Notes under the pieces: generated by a model
The model's input: the letters and a program-made list of their open reading frames with translations, nothing else
What the model was told of the DNA's origin: nothing
Databases searched by the model: none
Made by a program: the position numbers and the translations under genes
Origin: Bacteriovoracaceae bacterium
GTDB taxonomy: Bacteria; Bdellovibrionota; Bacteriovoracia; Bacteriovoracales; Bacteriovoracaceae
Assembly (NCBI GenBank): GCA_021737405.1
Contig: JAIPEG010000005.1
Coordinates: 97,363 to 161,362 of the forward strand
Direction: 5' to 3'
Length of the DNA: 64,000 bases
Shown: piece by piece, positions 42,894 to 52,429 of the stretch
How the letters are laid out: each line of letters starts with the position of its first letter
How positions within the stretch are numbered: the first letter of the stretch is position 1

Positions 42894-44357
42894 TTATCTC
42901 TTTTTACGAACGCGACGTGTCCTTGATTGAGTGCTTGGACCATTTTCACGTCCTGCACCAGGAGCAGTCCGGCCTCTTCTCTTTTGAACTCTCAGCTTCC
43001 CATCTCTAGCAGGCTTTGGCTTATTTACGACAAGCGCCTCCTCAAGCATACGAAACTCTTTATTAAATTTTAAAGAATAGAAAAGTTTTAGAATTTGATC
43101 TTTTGATAGGTCCAAAAGGTCCTGGCGAAACATTTCATAGGTTTCATCTACCGTAAATTCTTCACCAAGATCAACGACGGCTGTTTTTAGTCCAGACATC
43201 TTTTCGATTTCATTTAGAACTTTTGCCTGCTTAAGCTCATTTAAGTTTGGAAGATCATAGCTCTCTAACGCCTGACCAGTTTTTCTTTCAATAAATTTTA
43301 AACGATACTTTTCCTTAGGCTCACAGAAAGTAACTGCCGTTCCTTGAACACCAGCTCTACCTGTACGACCGATTCTATGAACATAAGCTTCGTCTTGTCT
43401 TGGGAATCCCATGTTGAAAACGAAATTAAGGTCGTTCACATCAATCCCTCTTGCTGCGATATCAGTACAGATCAGAAGTTGTACTTTCCCTGCCTTAAAG
43501 CGACCCATTGCATATTCTCTCTGAGACTGACTCAAATCACCATGCAAAGGAAGAGCTTGAACACCGAGATCAATAAGCTTTTCAGAGATATTTTTACATT
43601 CCATACGAGTCTCACAAAAGACAATGGCATTGGCCTGAGAGTTAGCTGCCATAATTCTTCTTAAGCCTTTTACAAAATCTCTCTTATCGAGAAGACAGTA
43701 ATATTGCTTTATATCTGTGTTTGTAAGAGTCTTGTCAGCTGTTTTAATAAACTGAGGTGAAGAAAAGTTCTTTTCAACAAGCTTCTTAATTGGAGCTGGC
43801 ATTGTGGCAGAGAACATCCAAATATTTTTCTTTTGGGGAAGCTCACTCATGATCGTTTCAACGTCTTCAAGAAAGCCCATATTCAACATTTCATCAGCTT
43901 CATCAATAATAAATTTTGAACAGTTATTAAGCTTTAAATTACCACGACGAATTAAATCTAAAACTCTTCCTGGTGTTCCTACAACAACTTGGGCCTTATC
44001 TTTTCTCAAAGCTTTAATTTGCTTCTCATAAGATGAACCACCATAAACTGTAGTTGAACGTAGTGTTGTAAATTTTGCTAATTTTTCAAGCTCCTGATGA
44101 ACCTGAACAGCTAACTCACGCGTAGGAGTTAGAATCAATGACTCAACAAAGTCACTCTCATAATTAAATCCCTCAAGTAGAGGTAATAAAAATGCTGCTG
44201 TTTTGCCAGTTCCTGTTTGGGCCTGACCAACAAAATCCCCTTTGGATTCTAGAAGCATTGGAATCGCTTGTTTTTGGATAGAGGTAGGCTCAGAGAATCC
44301 CATAGAAAGAAGGGCCTGATTCAATGGTTGTGAAAGTTGTAATTCTTGAAATGTCAT
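42894..44357 (-). CDS. DEAD-box RNA helicase
   Basis: 487 residues. AQTGTGKT, PTRELA, GGSSYEKQ, TPGR, DEAD, SAT, then ARGID and HRIGRTGR cover the core. A region near 395-445 resembles the dimerisation domain of CsdA/DeaD-type enzymes, followed by a basic Arg/Lys tail. It unwinds RNA in ribosome assembly or mRNA turnover, probably under cold or stress. In the leader, a 5-base hairpin (GCCTC/GAGGC, 44391-44407) lies between the promoter region and the Shine-Dalgarno GGAG. Confidence 0.93.
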   Translation of the reverse strand: MTFQELQLSQPLNQALLSMGFSEPTSIQKQAIPMLLESKGDFVGQAQTGTGKTAAFLLPLLEGFNYESDFVESLILTPTRELAVQVHQELEKLAKFTTLRSTTVYGGSSYEKQIKALRKDKAQVVVGTPGRVLDLIRRGNLKLNNCSKFIIDEADEMLNMGFLEDVETIMSELPQKKNIWMFSATMPAPIKKLVEKNFSSPQFIKTADKTLTNTDIKQYYCLLDKRDFVKGLRRIMAANSQANAIVFCETRMECKNISEKLIDLGVQALPLHGDLSQSQREYAMGRFKAGKVQLLICTDIAARGIDVNDLNFVFNMGFPRQDEAYVHRIGRTGRAGVQGTAVTFCEPKEKYRLKFIERKTGQALESYDLPNLNELKQAKVLNEIEKMSGLKTAVVDLGEEFTVDETYEMFRQDLLDLSKDQILKLFYSLKFNKEFRMLEEALVVNKPKPARDGKLRVQKRRGRTAPGAGRENGPSTQSRTRRVRKKR

Positions 44358-44523
44358 TGGCCTATCTCCTTGAGTTAAGACCTACTGGTGGCCTCAGTCA
44401 TAGAGGCTCCATATTGTGCAATGTTTCAATGCACCCTACCCCTTAAGAGTAGCTAAGACCATGAAAATTCGACATTTGGATAAGATTTACAAAGATAAAT
44501 GAATACTGTTGAAAGTTTGTCTG

Positions 44524-44868
44524 TTATAGGCCGGCAAGTGCCCATTCATGGGTAACTTCATCAAATTTCAAATACTTAAGAACTTCTTTTGCCCAATCTA
44601 GATGGCTTAAGCGTTGTAATTGGCGCCAGCTTACGACTTGGACGGAAGTATAATCGCTCCTTGAGCATTGGATTAAGCACTTCCAATGCTCCTCATCTAG
44701 CGGAGCTTTTTTATCAATTTGATCGTAACAAGTCTGACAGGCGATTATTTGGCACTCACTTACGGCAAGCTCTACTGGCTCAATCTGATAAACTTCAAGC
44801 CCATTATCGGCTCCACAGAGTTCACAACACCCTTCTGACCTTTGTAATAATATAGCCTTGATATCCAT
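44524..44868 (-). CDS. PhnA-type zinc-ribbon protein, short form
   Basis: 114 residues. C15, C18 (CCELCGA) and a second pair (ACQTC) form the zinc site at the start of PhnA-like proteins; HWKCLIQ and VQVVSWRQLQRL are conserved family blocks. The usual C-terminal PhnA beta-barrel is absent, so this is either a natural short form or a truncated gene. The name phnA does not imply phosphonate use. It diverges from the truncated haemoglobin gene by 101 bases. Confidence 0.68.
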   Translation of the reverse strand: MDIKAILLQRSEGCCELCGADNGLEVYQIEPVELAVSECQIIACQTCYDQIDKKAPLDEEHWKCLIQCSRSDYTSVQVVSWRQLQRLSHLDWAKEVLKYLKFDEVTHEWALAGL

Positions 44869-44969
44869 AATTTAGCCTCTTAGCTCACTATAATATCCCA
44901 ATGAAATGACCATGACAAAAATCATGATGTTTAACTTAAAAGAAAGTTAGCAAATACCGAGAAGCCTTC

Positions 44970-45395
44970 ATGAACTACTCAGACGAAGAGCTTTATTCTC
45001 TAGTAAACAAGGCCGTAAAAGTCTTTTATGACAAGGTTTATGAAGATCCGTGGATGAAAGACGTCTTCAAAGTCATCAAGCAAGAAATTATTGAAAATCA
45101 ACAAACTGATTTCATGGTCGCCGCACTTGGTGGACCCAAGCGATATTGCGGAAGAAGCCCAAAGGACGCTCACCTTCATATATTTGTAGATGATGAAATG
45201 TGGGACCGCCGTGAAAAGGTTCTAGAACAAAGCCTTAGGGAAACCTTAACGGATGAAATCCTCATAACCAAGTGGTTAAGAATTGATGAGGCCTTTCGCC
45301 ATGCAATCGTTCGCAATAACCCAAGCGAATGCACAAAACGTTATGCAAGCGATGAGATCATTAACGTTCCTAACCCTTTCAAAAAAGTCGCTTAA
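44970..45395 (+). CDS. Truncated haemoglobin (group I-like globin)
   Basis: 141 residues. FYDKVYEDPWMKDVF, QQTDFMVAALGGPKRYCGRSP and DAHLHIFVDDEMW with the proximal His are the truncated-globin pattern. It binds haem and could detoxify nitric oxide or carry oxygen. The upstream gap contains a CATGA/TCATG inverted repeat (44911-44926) that could be an operator. It overlaps the convergent ABC-F gene by 4 bases. Confidence 0.85.
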   Translation: MNYSDEELYSLVNKAVKVFYDKVYEDPWMKDVFKVIKQEIIENQQTDFMVAALGGPKRYCGRSPKDAHLHIFVDDEMWDRREKVLEQSLRETLTDEILITKWLRIDEAFRHAIVRNNPSECTKRYASDEIINVPNPFKKVA

Positions 45396-47005
45396 GACGT
45401 TTTTTCTAAATAGTAAGAATAGTCCCCAGGGTAGATATTTACTTTATTCTTATCAACTTCATAAACTTTCTTTGTAAGCTCTCTTAAAAAGTGCCTGTCG
45501 TGACTGACAAAAACGATTGTCCCTTCATATTTCTTAAGGGCCTGAAGTAAAACCTCTCTTGATTGAATATCTAAGTGGTTCGTAGGTTCATCAAGAACGA
45601 GGAGATTATTATTTTGAGAAAGTAGAATCGCCAAGATCAAGCGACTCTTTTCCCCCCCCGATAGATGTTGAATTTTCTTTTTTACATCATCTCCACGAAA
45701 TAAAAAGCACGCTAAAAGATTTCTCAAATAGCCATCACTGGCTTCGGGGAGGGCTCCTTGAGTCTCTTCTAAAACGGTTCTATTTGGATCGAGGACATCA
45801 AAAGAAAACTGGCTGAAATAACCGACCTTGATAGAAGGCCCTATCTGGACGCTCCCAGAAGAAGCTTCCGTGTGACCACATATTGTTTTTAACAATGTAG
45901 ATTTACCTGCTCCATTAACACCGACGACAGCCAGACAATCCTGCCTTTTGATAGTTGCATTTAAATTTTCAAAGACTGTTAATTCACCATTATTCTTTGG
46001 CCACTTTTTAGAGAGTTCTTGAAGGATCACGACATCATCTCCACCTCGAGGGGGAGTTGGAAACTCAAAATTTATGGTTTGCTCTTCGTCGGGAACATCA
46101 ACTTGTTGAATCTTTTCAAGCTTTTTTACTCGAGACTGAACTTGGGCCGCATGTGAGGCACGGGCCTTAAAGCGCGCGATAAATTCTTCATCTTTAGCAA
46201 TACTTTCTTTTTGTTTTTTGGCTTCACTTACAAGTTGATCCCTTCTTATCTCGCGTTCTTTTTCATAAAATTCATAATTCCCAGAATAAACAGTGACTCT
46301 TTTATGAGCGACTTCCACAATTTTATTACAGACGCTATTCATGAACTCCCTATCGTGAGTAGTCATAAAAATAGCACCCTCGAAGTTTCTAAGCCATTCC
46401 TCTAACCAAAGGATTGTTTCCAAATCAAGATAGTTTGTTGGTTCGTCCATAACAATTAGGTCTGGCTTAATAACTAAAACTCTCGCCAAGGCAATCCGCA
46501 TTTTCCAGCCACCAGAGAACTCGCCGATATCCTTTCGATGATCCTCTGGTAAGATTCCAAGTCCAGTAAGAACTTCTTCTGCCCTAGATTCAAGATCATA
46601 GCCCCCTCGTTTTTCAAACTCAGTTTGCACATCTCCCATTTTTATGAGGATATCATTCATTTCATCCGGATCTAGATCTGGATCAGAAAGCTTTTCTTCA
46701 TATAAGCTTAATTGGTTTTGTAATTGCTCAATTTTTTCATCTCCAGAAAGAACGACTTCGAGGGCCGACTTTCCGGCCATTTCTCCAACGTTTTGAGAAA
46801 AATAGGCCATTCTTAATTTGTCAGGAAAACTAATCTGCCCTTCATAAGTACTATCTTCTCCTATAATCATACGAAAAAGAGTCGTTTTTCCGGTTCCATT
46901 TGGCCCAACTAGACCAACCTTCTCACCAGGATATATTTGCAAGTTCACATTGGAATACAAGAGATCTCCACCTTGAACCTTATTTAATTGGCTTATACTA
47001 AGCAT
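45392..47005 (-). CDS. ABC-F family ATPase (translation factor/Uup-YbiT type)
   Basis: 537 residues with two ATPase domains and no membrane segment: first Walker A GPNGTGKT and signature FSGGWKMR, second Walker A GVNGAGKS and signature LSGGEKSR. The linker between the domains (about 230-300) is charged and helical, the P-site tRNA interaction motif of ABC-F proteins. It acts on ribosomes; a resistance role is not indicated. Long intergenic sequence (298 bases) separates it from MoxR. Confidence 0.93.
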   Translation of the reverse strand: MLSISQLNKVQGGDLLYSNVNLQIYPGEKVGLVGPNGTGKTTLFRMIIGEDSTYEGQISFPDKLRMAYFSQNVGEMAGKSALEVVLSGDEKIEQLQNQLSLYEEKLSDPDLDPDEMNDILIKMGDVQTEFEKRGGYDLESRAEEVLTGLGILPEDHRKDIGEFSGGWKMRIALARVLVIKPDLIVMDEPTNYLDLETILWLEEWLRNFEGAIFMTTHDREFMNSVCNKIVEVAHKRVTVYSGNYEFYEKEREIRRDQLVSEAKKQKESIAKDEEFIARFKARASHAAQVQSRVKKLEKIQQVDVPDEEQTINFEFPTPPRGGDDVVILQELSKKWPKNNGELTVFENLNATIKRQDCLAVVGVNGAGKSTLLKTICGHTEASSGSVQIGPSIKVGYFSQFSFDVLDPNRTVLEETQGALPEASDGYLRNLLACFLFRGDDVKKKIQHLSGGEKSRLILAILLSQNNNLLVLDEPTNHLDIQSREVLLQALKKYEGTIVFVSHDRHFLRELTKKVYEVDKNKVNIYPGDYSYYLEKTS

Positions 47006-47303
47006 AAATTTCCTTTATCTTTAAATGATATTTTTTTAATGATTATATACTCTTCAAATAAACACGTTTATCATAAACAATACGAAAATAAGAGTCTTTC
47101 TGACATATTACCCAAGCTAAATCAATTTCAACACTCTCATAAAACACTCTATTAGATTCATTTTGAACTTGGTAATGATGATAAAAGCAGCTTGATGAAA
47201 TTAATCAGTTAATTGATTAAGAAAAAAATTCCTTTGGCCAATTCATCTTCTAAAATAACCCATAAAAATCATGGATTTCCGATAAATAGACAAAGGAAAA
47301 TTC

Positions 47304-48242
47304 ATGAATCAAGACTTCGAAAAGCTTCAGGATCTCGTCGAGAGTGCCTCTAAAGTAATTGTTGGAAAAAAGGAATCCATTAAGCTCCTTGTGGCCACAT
47401 GGCTAGCAGGAGGACATGCCTTAATTGAGGATGTTCCAGGCACGGGGAAAACGGTGCTCGCCAAAACTTTAAGCTCTCTTATCAAAGCACCTATGGGAAG
47501 AGTGCAATTTACTCCTGACCTACTCCCTGGTGATATCACTGGCACGACAATTTATGATCAAAACTCTCATCAGTTTAAGTTTGAAAAGGGACCTCTCTTT
47601 TGTAGTTTCTTCTTAGCCGATGAGATAAACCGCGCCACACCGAGGACCCAATCTGCCCTATTAGAGGCCATGAGCGAAAGACAGATTACCAGCGATAGAG
47701 AAACATACATTCTTGATAAAGCGTTCTTTGTAGTCGCCACCCAAAACCCAATCGAACATCACGGCACCTTTCCACTTCCGGAGGCACAATTAGATCGTTT
47801 CTCAATAAAAATGAGTCTCGGTTACATGAGTGTGAAAGAAGAATTACAGATGATTAAGTCCCACATATTTGAAAGCCCCCTTGATAAGTTGCAACCGATA
47901 ATGGAGCGCAGCCAGTTCATCGCTTTAAGGGCCCATCTAAGAAATATAACTATACAGGATTCAGTTTATGAATATGCTGTAAAAATAGTCGATCAAACAA
48001 GAAGATCAAAAAAACTGGCCGTGGGGTGCAGTCCTCGGGCGACACTCACTCTTTTACAGCTGGCACGGGCCATTGCCTTCATGAATGGCGAGGACTTCGT
48101 GCGACCTAAAATTATTTACAACCTTGTCCCAAGCGTTTTAGGTCATAGGATTATTTTATCTCAGGATAGTAAGTTCGCGGGTCTTACTGAAAAAGAATTT
48201 CTCGATGAATTACTTACAAAAATACAACCTCCAACGAAATGA
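47304..48242 (+). CDS. MoxR-type AAA+ ATPase
   Basis: 312 residues. EDVPGTGKTVLAKTL (Walker A), FFLADEINRATPRTQSALLEAMSE (Walker B and sensor region split here by motif) and ATQNPIEHHGTFPLPEAQLDRF typify MoxR. It is thought to act as a chaperone for the DUF58/VWA partner. AAGGAAAA upstream supports the start, and its stop overlaps the next start as ATGA. An inverted repeat (TTAATCA/TGATTAA at 47201-47220) lies in the 298-base leader. Confidence 0.92.
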   Translation: MNQDFEKLQDLVESASKVIVGKKESIKLLVATWLAGGHALIEDVPGTGKTVLAKTLSSLIKAPMGRVQFTPDLLPGDITGTTIYDQNSHQFKFEKGPLFCSFFLADEINRATPRTQSALLEAMSERQITSDRETYILDKAFFVVATQNPIEHHGTFPLPEAQLDRFSIKMSLGYMSVKEELQMIKSHIFESPLDKLQPIMERSQFIALRAHLRNITIQDSVYEYAVKIVDQTRRSKKLAVGCSPRATLTLLQLARAIAFMNGEDFVRPKIIYNLVPSVLGHRIILSQDSKFAGLTEKEFLDELLTKIQPPTK

Positions 48243-49624
48243 AAAGAATCCAAGGGCCATCTTTAAAGGATCTTTTCCAATACTCGAAGGATCTTAGGGA
48301 CGTCACAAAGTTTCATGAAGAATTTAAAGTTTATAATGCCTTTACTTTCCTCGTTCTTATGGGCCTTTTCCTGATTGTGGTTGGAGTATATAAGCGGGAA
48401 TGCTTTCTACTCGGCCTCACTCTACTCTCCTCCTTGGGGGTTACCTACTTAGGATTAAGAAAACTGAGTAGAGGTATATTCATTAAGAGGACAGGCCCAA
48501 AAAGAGGACAAGAATACGATAAAATCACCTTTCAATATCAAATCCAAAACAACACAGGATTTAACTTAAATCACTATATTTTAAAGGATCATTTTACTGG
48601 AAATCAATTAGGATATTTCTACAAGGACTCTCCTTTAAGGATAGGACCTCATAAAGTAAGTGAATTATCACATACCTTTATTGGTGACGGAGGCATGGGT
48701 GAGAAAGAAAGTCTAAATTTACAGCTTATTATAAAAGACCCGTTAGACCTTATTGAATTTACAATAATGGAAGATAAAGTTGACCCATTTGAGCTCTATC
48801 CTCTCATCGAAAAAATCATACCGATAGAAAATCGTTTCAATCAGTTCTCTTACCACTTTGGGGAAATTGATGTTCCTTCAAGAGGAGATTCGACCAATTT
48901 TTTTGGAACAAGGTCTTATAGGCCAGGTGACCCTGTTAAACGTATTAATTGGCGTCTAAGTGCAAAGACAAATAAAACCATTGTCAACATCTTCGAAAAG
49001 AATATTAACAAGTCCTTCACTCTTCTCTTTAATACGGATCAGCGCTTACACAGTGGCATGGGCGGATTATCAACAGAAGAATATTTAAAAGACTTTATCT
49101 TGGCCATTGCGAGTCAAAACATAACAAATGGAAACGATGTTGAAGTGATTACCAATAAGATGAAATCTCCATCAGGCTCTGGGAAATCATTTATTAATCG
49201 TTTAGAACTCTTTTTATATGACCTCCCTCTTGTTCAAGATAATCAAGCGGCTCAATTTGTTGAAAATTTCTTAAAGCGAAGTGATGACTGGGAAAAGAGA
49301 GAGAGATCACTCATATACTTTACTCCCATAGTTCCAGGACCACTCTTTGAGCGAAATATTGAAACAATTATAAAATTAAAAGACAGTGGAAAAGAAGTTG
49401 AAATTGTTTGGGTAGACGCCTTCCCATTTATCGACAGACACCTGCGGTATGCTGGGAATATTTCTGTTAAACATCAAATGGTCGTAGTCAAAGAGAGAAC
49501 AACTTACTGGAAAGAGATATGTAGGGTTAAAGATATCCCTTGTTATCATTTGGTAATTAAAGAAGAGGAGAAGTTTACCCAATCAGTAAAAGCGGCTCAT
49601 CTCAATATGTGGAGAACACTTTGA
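48239..49624 (+). CDS. DUF58 domain protein, membrane-anchored
   Basis: 461 residues. Two N-terminal membrane segments (about 37-55 and 60-75) precede a beta-rich region and the DUF58 core with RSYRPGDPVKRINWRLSAK, the signature of this family (a VWA-like fold). It follows MoxR with an ATGA overlap and precedes a membrane protein with a 16-base overlap, the standard MoxR-DUF58-transglutaminase arrangement. The role is assembly or quality control of an extracytoplasmic system. Confidence 0.9.
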   Translation: MKRIQGPSLKDLFQYSKDLRDVTKFHEEFKVYNAFTFLVLMGLFLIVVGVYKRECFLLGLTLLSSLGVTYLGLRKLSRGIFIKRTGPKRGQEYDKITFQYQIQNNTGFNLNHYILKDHFTGNQLGYFYKDSPLRIGPHKVSELSHTFIGDGGMGEKESLNLQLIIKDPLDLIEFTIMEDKVDPFELYPLIEKIIPIENRFNQFSYHFGEIDVPSRGDSTNFFGTRSYRPGDPVKRINWRLSAKTNKTIVNIFEKNINKSFTLLFNTDQRLHSGMGGLSTEEYLKDFILAIASQNITNGNDVEVITNKMKSPSGSGKSFINRLELFLYDLPLVQDNQAAQFVENFLKRSDDWEKRERSLIYFTPIVPGPLFERNIETIIKLKDSGKEVEIVWVDAFPFIDRHLRYAGNISVKHQMVVVKERTTYWKEICRVKDIPCYHLVIKEEEKFTQSVKAAHLNMWRTL

Positions 49625-51483
49625 GAAAACATAAGGTCACTCTTCAATTATTCTTCTCTTCTCTAGCTGTGCAATCTATTTTCGCCCTCTTTTTTTCTAT
49701 TTCCAATCAAATTTCTTTTGCCAACATGATTTTTCCAATCTTCTATACTTTCCTATCCTACCAATTACTGACTATTCGTCTTAATGGTAATGAGGCCTTA
49801 GATTACTGGGGTGCCGAAATGGTGGAACCTATGGAATCAAGGCCAAAACTTATCTTATTAGGTAACGAACTTGAATCTGACCTGGACGAAGACGCTAAGG
49901 AAGAGAGATTTTTACGGGTCGCTAGTCATAATCGCGCGATCCTTAGAAAGATCTTTCTTTTCTTATACATCCTTTCTCCATTTATCGGTCATTATCTTTC
50001 TTCCAAGTTACTAGGAGGATTTTGGCCAATTTTTCATATTGTTCCTGTTTTGGCCGGAGTTATAACTCTACTTTCCACTTCCTATGGCCAACTTTCTTTT
50101 TTACCATTATTAAATCTTTTAACTCTATTTCTAATTAACGATAAACCTCATCTACTTTCAGTTGAAAATACCATACCTCTTTATCTTCTATTTCAAATAA
50201 CCGCCGTTGTACTCTATCTAAATAAGAGAAGTACTCTTAGGTTAGAAATGAATACTCAACCCTTGAGAATTGTAAAAAAGGCGTTTGTTGAAACCTTTTC
50301 ATTTTCTATTCTCCTTATTTCTTTTTTTTGTTTGTTCGATTTAATTATTCCAAAAAGACCTTGGGGACAAAGTGAAAATCCCCCAAAGGCGCACCAGACC
50401 ATTCAAAAACTTAATAAAAACCTTTCAAAAGTTATTAAACCACCAACTCAAATTGAAAAGAAGAATTTGGAGCAAGCAATAAAAACCCTCGCACCAAAGG
50501 GCCTTGCAAAAAATCATCTGGCGAACTATTTAGATAATTTTGGGAAACAAATGGATACTTACCATGATCTTTTAAAGAGTATCGCTTTCTCAAATCTTCC
50601 CATCCCAGAAATGGAGAAGAATTATTTAAGAAACAGCGCAAATGAATTGAGTAAAGAATATCTTGCTATAAAGGACCTTCTTAAGGCGCCAGGAAACCTG
50701 ACGGCCAAGGATCTTGATGCTATTAAAAATTTCATTACAACACTTGAAGATTGGCACCAAAATGCCAAAAAATCCTTCAACCTCTCAACCAAGAGAAACC
50801 CTTTTGAATCTCTCGATTCACCGAAGGAATCTTTTAATCAAGCCATTATAGACACTGAAAATGATCTGACTCAACAAATCCCCAAAGAAAAACAAGCAGA
50901 GCTCCAAGAAGCCTTTCAAGACCTCTTCATGAAAGAACAGATTAATAAAGACTTGGTATCGGTAAAAACTGAAGACACATTCGACAGCATAGAAGGTATC
51001 AAGTTATCGGCGAAAAAAGTTAGAGAAAAAGAACTTGATACGTTCCTTATAAATCCAGACCTACTGGAAAAAATCTTGGAGATTTCAAAAGATATCTTAG
51101 TCATCTTTGTAATTGTTCTTCTGGTTTCATTCTTACAGCGGTTTTTCCAAAAGGATCGCATTGAGGGCCAGAACAAAAGCGTAAAGAAAGAGGTGAAGAG
51201 AAGTCTTCTTCGAAGGAAACAATACAAGGACATTCATGAGGAAATTAGGGATCGCTACAATATTTATCTACAAGCGATAAAGAATCTTTATTTTCCAGAA
51301 TCTGAGCCACCACCACCAAAGATTTTAGAAGCATTTCTTATAGAGAAATATAAAGGCCAAGAGAAGGCACTCACCTACTTTACAGAAGTTTTTTCACAAA
51401 GTTTCTACGGTCAAAAAGACTTACAGTCGAATATTATTAAAAACTATAGAAAGGCCTTTAAAGTCTTGGTAAAAAGCCTTTAA
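49609..51483 (+). CDS. TgpA-like membrane protein without a recognisable transglutaminase core
   Basis: 624 residues from GTG 49609 (or TTG 49621, which overlaps the previous stop). Several N-terminal membrane segments cover about 1-250; a long soluble part (250-475) follows, then one more span (ILVIFVIVLLVSFL) and a C-terminal cytosolic helical domain (ending FKVLVKSL) like DUF4129. In MoxR-DUF58 operons this position usually carries TgpA with a Cys-His-Asp transglutaminase; no such triad is seen. It may be a divergent or catalytically dead version. Confidence 0.62.
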   Translation: MENTLRKHKVTLQLFFSSLAVQSIFALFFSISNQISFANMIFPIFYTFLSYQLLTIRLNGNEALDYWGAEMVEPMESRPKLILLGNELESDLDEDAKEERFLRVASHNRAILRKIFLFLYILSPFIGHYLSSKLLGGFWPIFHIVPVLAGVITLLSTSYGQLSFLPLLNLLTLFLINDKPHLLSVENTIPLYLLFQITAVVLYLNKRSTLRLEMNTQPLRIVKKAFVETFSFSILLISFFCLFDLIIPKRPWGQSENPPKAHQTIQKLNKNLSKVIKPPTQIEKKNLEQAIKTLAPKGLAKNHLANYLDNFGKQMDTYHDLLKSIAFSNLPIPEMEKNYLRNSANELSKEYLAIKDLLKAPGNLTAKDLDAIKNFITTLEDWHQNAKKSFNLSTKRNPFESLDSPKESFNQAIIDTENDLTQQIPKEKQAELQEAFQDLFMKEQINKDLVSVKTEDTFDSIEGIKLSAKKVREKELDTFLINPDLLEKILEISKDILVIFVIVLLVSFLQRFFQKDRIEGQNKSVKKEVKRSLLRRKQYKDIHEEIRDRYNIYLQAIKNLYFPESEPPPPKILEAFLIEKYKGQEKALTYFTEVFSQSFYGQKDLQSNIIKNYRKAFKVLVKSL

Positions 51484-52427
51484 TTTATACGCGCCTTCTT
51501 TCTAGTGTAGTCAAGAACATGCAACTGAAAGCGATTAGAAAGTTCTTCACTAACCTTTATGCCCCTCACACTATTTCCCCTCTTATCTAGTCGAGGTGAA
51601 TAAATGGCCATACCTAAAACTCCAGGAACAACCAAAAGAATACCTCCAGAGATACCACTCTTGGCAGGAAGTCCCACATCGAAGGCCCACTCTCCACTAT
51701 AGTTATACATTCCACAGGTGAAGAGAATACTTAAAACGTGACGAAGGTTTTCTGAGCTAACGCACTTTATTCCGGAAACGGGATTAACGCCATCATTGGC
51801 CAAAGTAGCCCCCATAAGGGCGAGATCGTGAGAGTTTACTAATATAGAGCATTGCTTAAAATAAAGATCAAGTACCTCACGATACTCTTTTGTTAAAATA
51901 TTAAAGTGACGTAATAGGTGGGCGATCGCCCAATTCTTATGTCCATTTTCTTTTTCGGACTTATAAGTCTCATCGTCGATTCTTAATGATCGTCCTGCAA
52001 ACTTCCCAAAATAATTGAGTAACTCTTTTTCTCGAGTTTCAGTCTCCCTTGGATTAATAAGGCCACTCATAACAATAGCACCAGAATTGACCATGGGATT
52101 GAATGGACGATTCTTATCATCTAATTTGATAATCGAATCATAATCCTCACCAGTCGGCTCCATACCAACTTTACTTTCGACAAATAAATTCCCGTGCTGT
52201 TCAAGAGCGAGCGCAAAAGAAAATGCCTTTGAAATGGATTGAATCGTAAATTCTCTTGAGACTTCCCCTTGTTCAAAAACTTCTCCATCTACGGTGACCG
52301 CAGAAATGGCAAATGAATCAGGATCGACTTTACTAAGGGCAGGAAAAGCATGAGAGATCTGTCCAGATAAGTCAGCTGAATATTTACCGAAAACCTCTTC
52401 TAAAAAGGATTTAAAATTCGTATCCAT
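51480..52427 (-). CDS. glsA: Glutaminase A
   Basis: 315 residues, the normal length. IQSISKAFSFALAL holds the catalytic Ser-x-x-Lys pair, NPMVNSGAI and the DVGLPAKSGISGGILLV segment complete the beta-lactamase-like fold. It converts glutamine to glutamate and ammonia, and in some bacteria supports acid tolerance. It lies 3 bases after the oligoendopeptidase gene on the same strand, so they are probably co-transcribed. Confidence 0.96.
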   Translation of the reverse strand: MDTNFKSFLEEVFGKYSADLSGQISHAFPALSKVDPDSFAISAVTVDGEVFEQGEVSREFTIQSISKAFSFALALEQHGNLFVESKVGMEPTGEDYDSIIKLDDKNRPFNPMVNSGAIVMSGLINPRETETREKELLNYFGKFAGRSLRIDDETYKSEKENGHKNWAIAHLLRHFNILTKEYREVLDLYFKQCSILVNSHDLALMGATLANDGVNPVSGIKCVSSENLRHVLSILFTCGMYNYSGEWAFDVGLPAKSGISGGILLVVPGVLGMAIYSPRLDKRGNSVRGIKVSEELSNRFQLHVLDYTRKKARIN

Positions 52428-52429
52428 AA

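Noticed and set aside
44911..44926. CATGA/TCATG inverted repeat before the globin gene as a nitric-oxide regulator site
   Set aside because: Five-base arms are too short, and the sequence does not match FNR/Dnr or NsrR consensus sites closely.
47201..47220. TTAATCA/TGATTAA inverted repeat before moxR as an operator
   Set aside because: Short AT-rich arms in an AT-rich gap; expected by chance.
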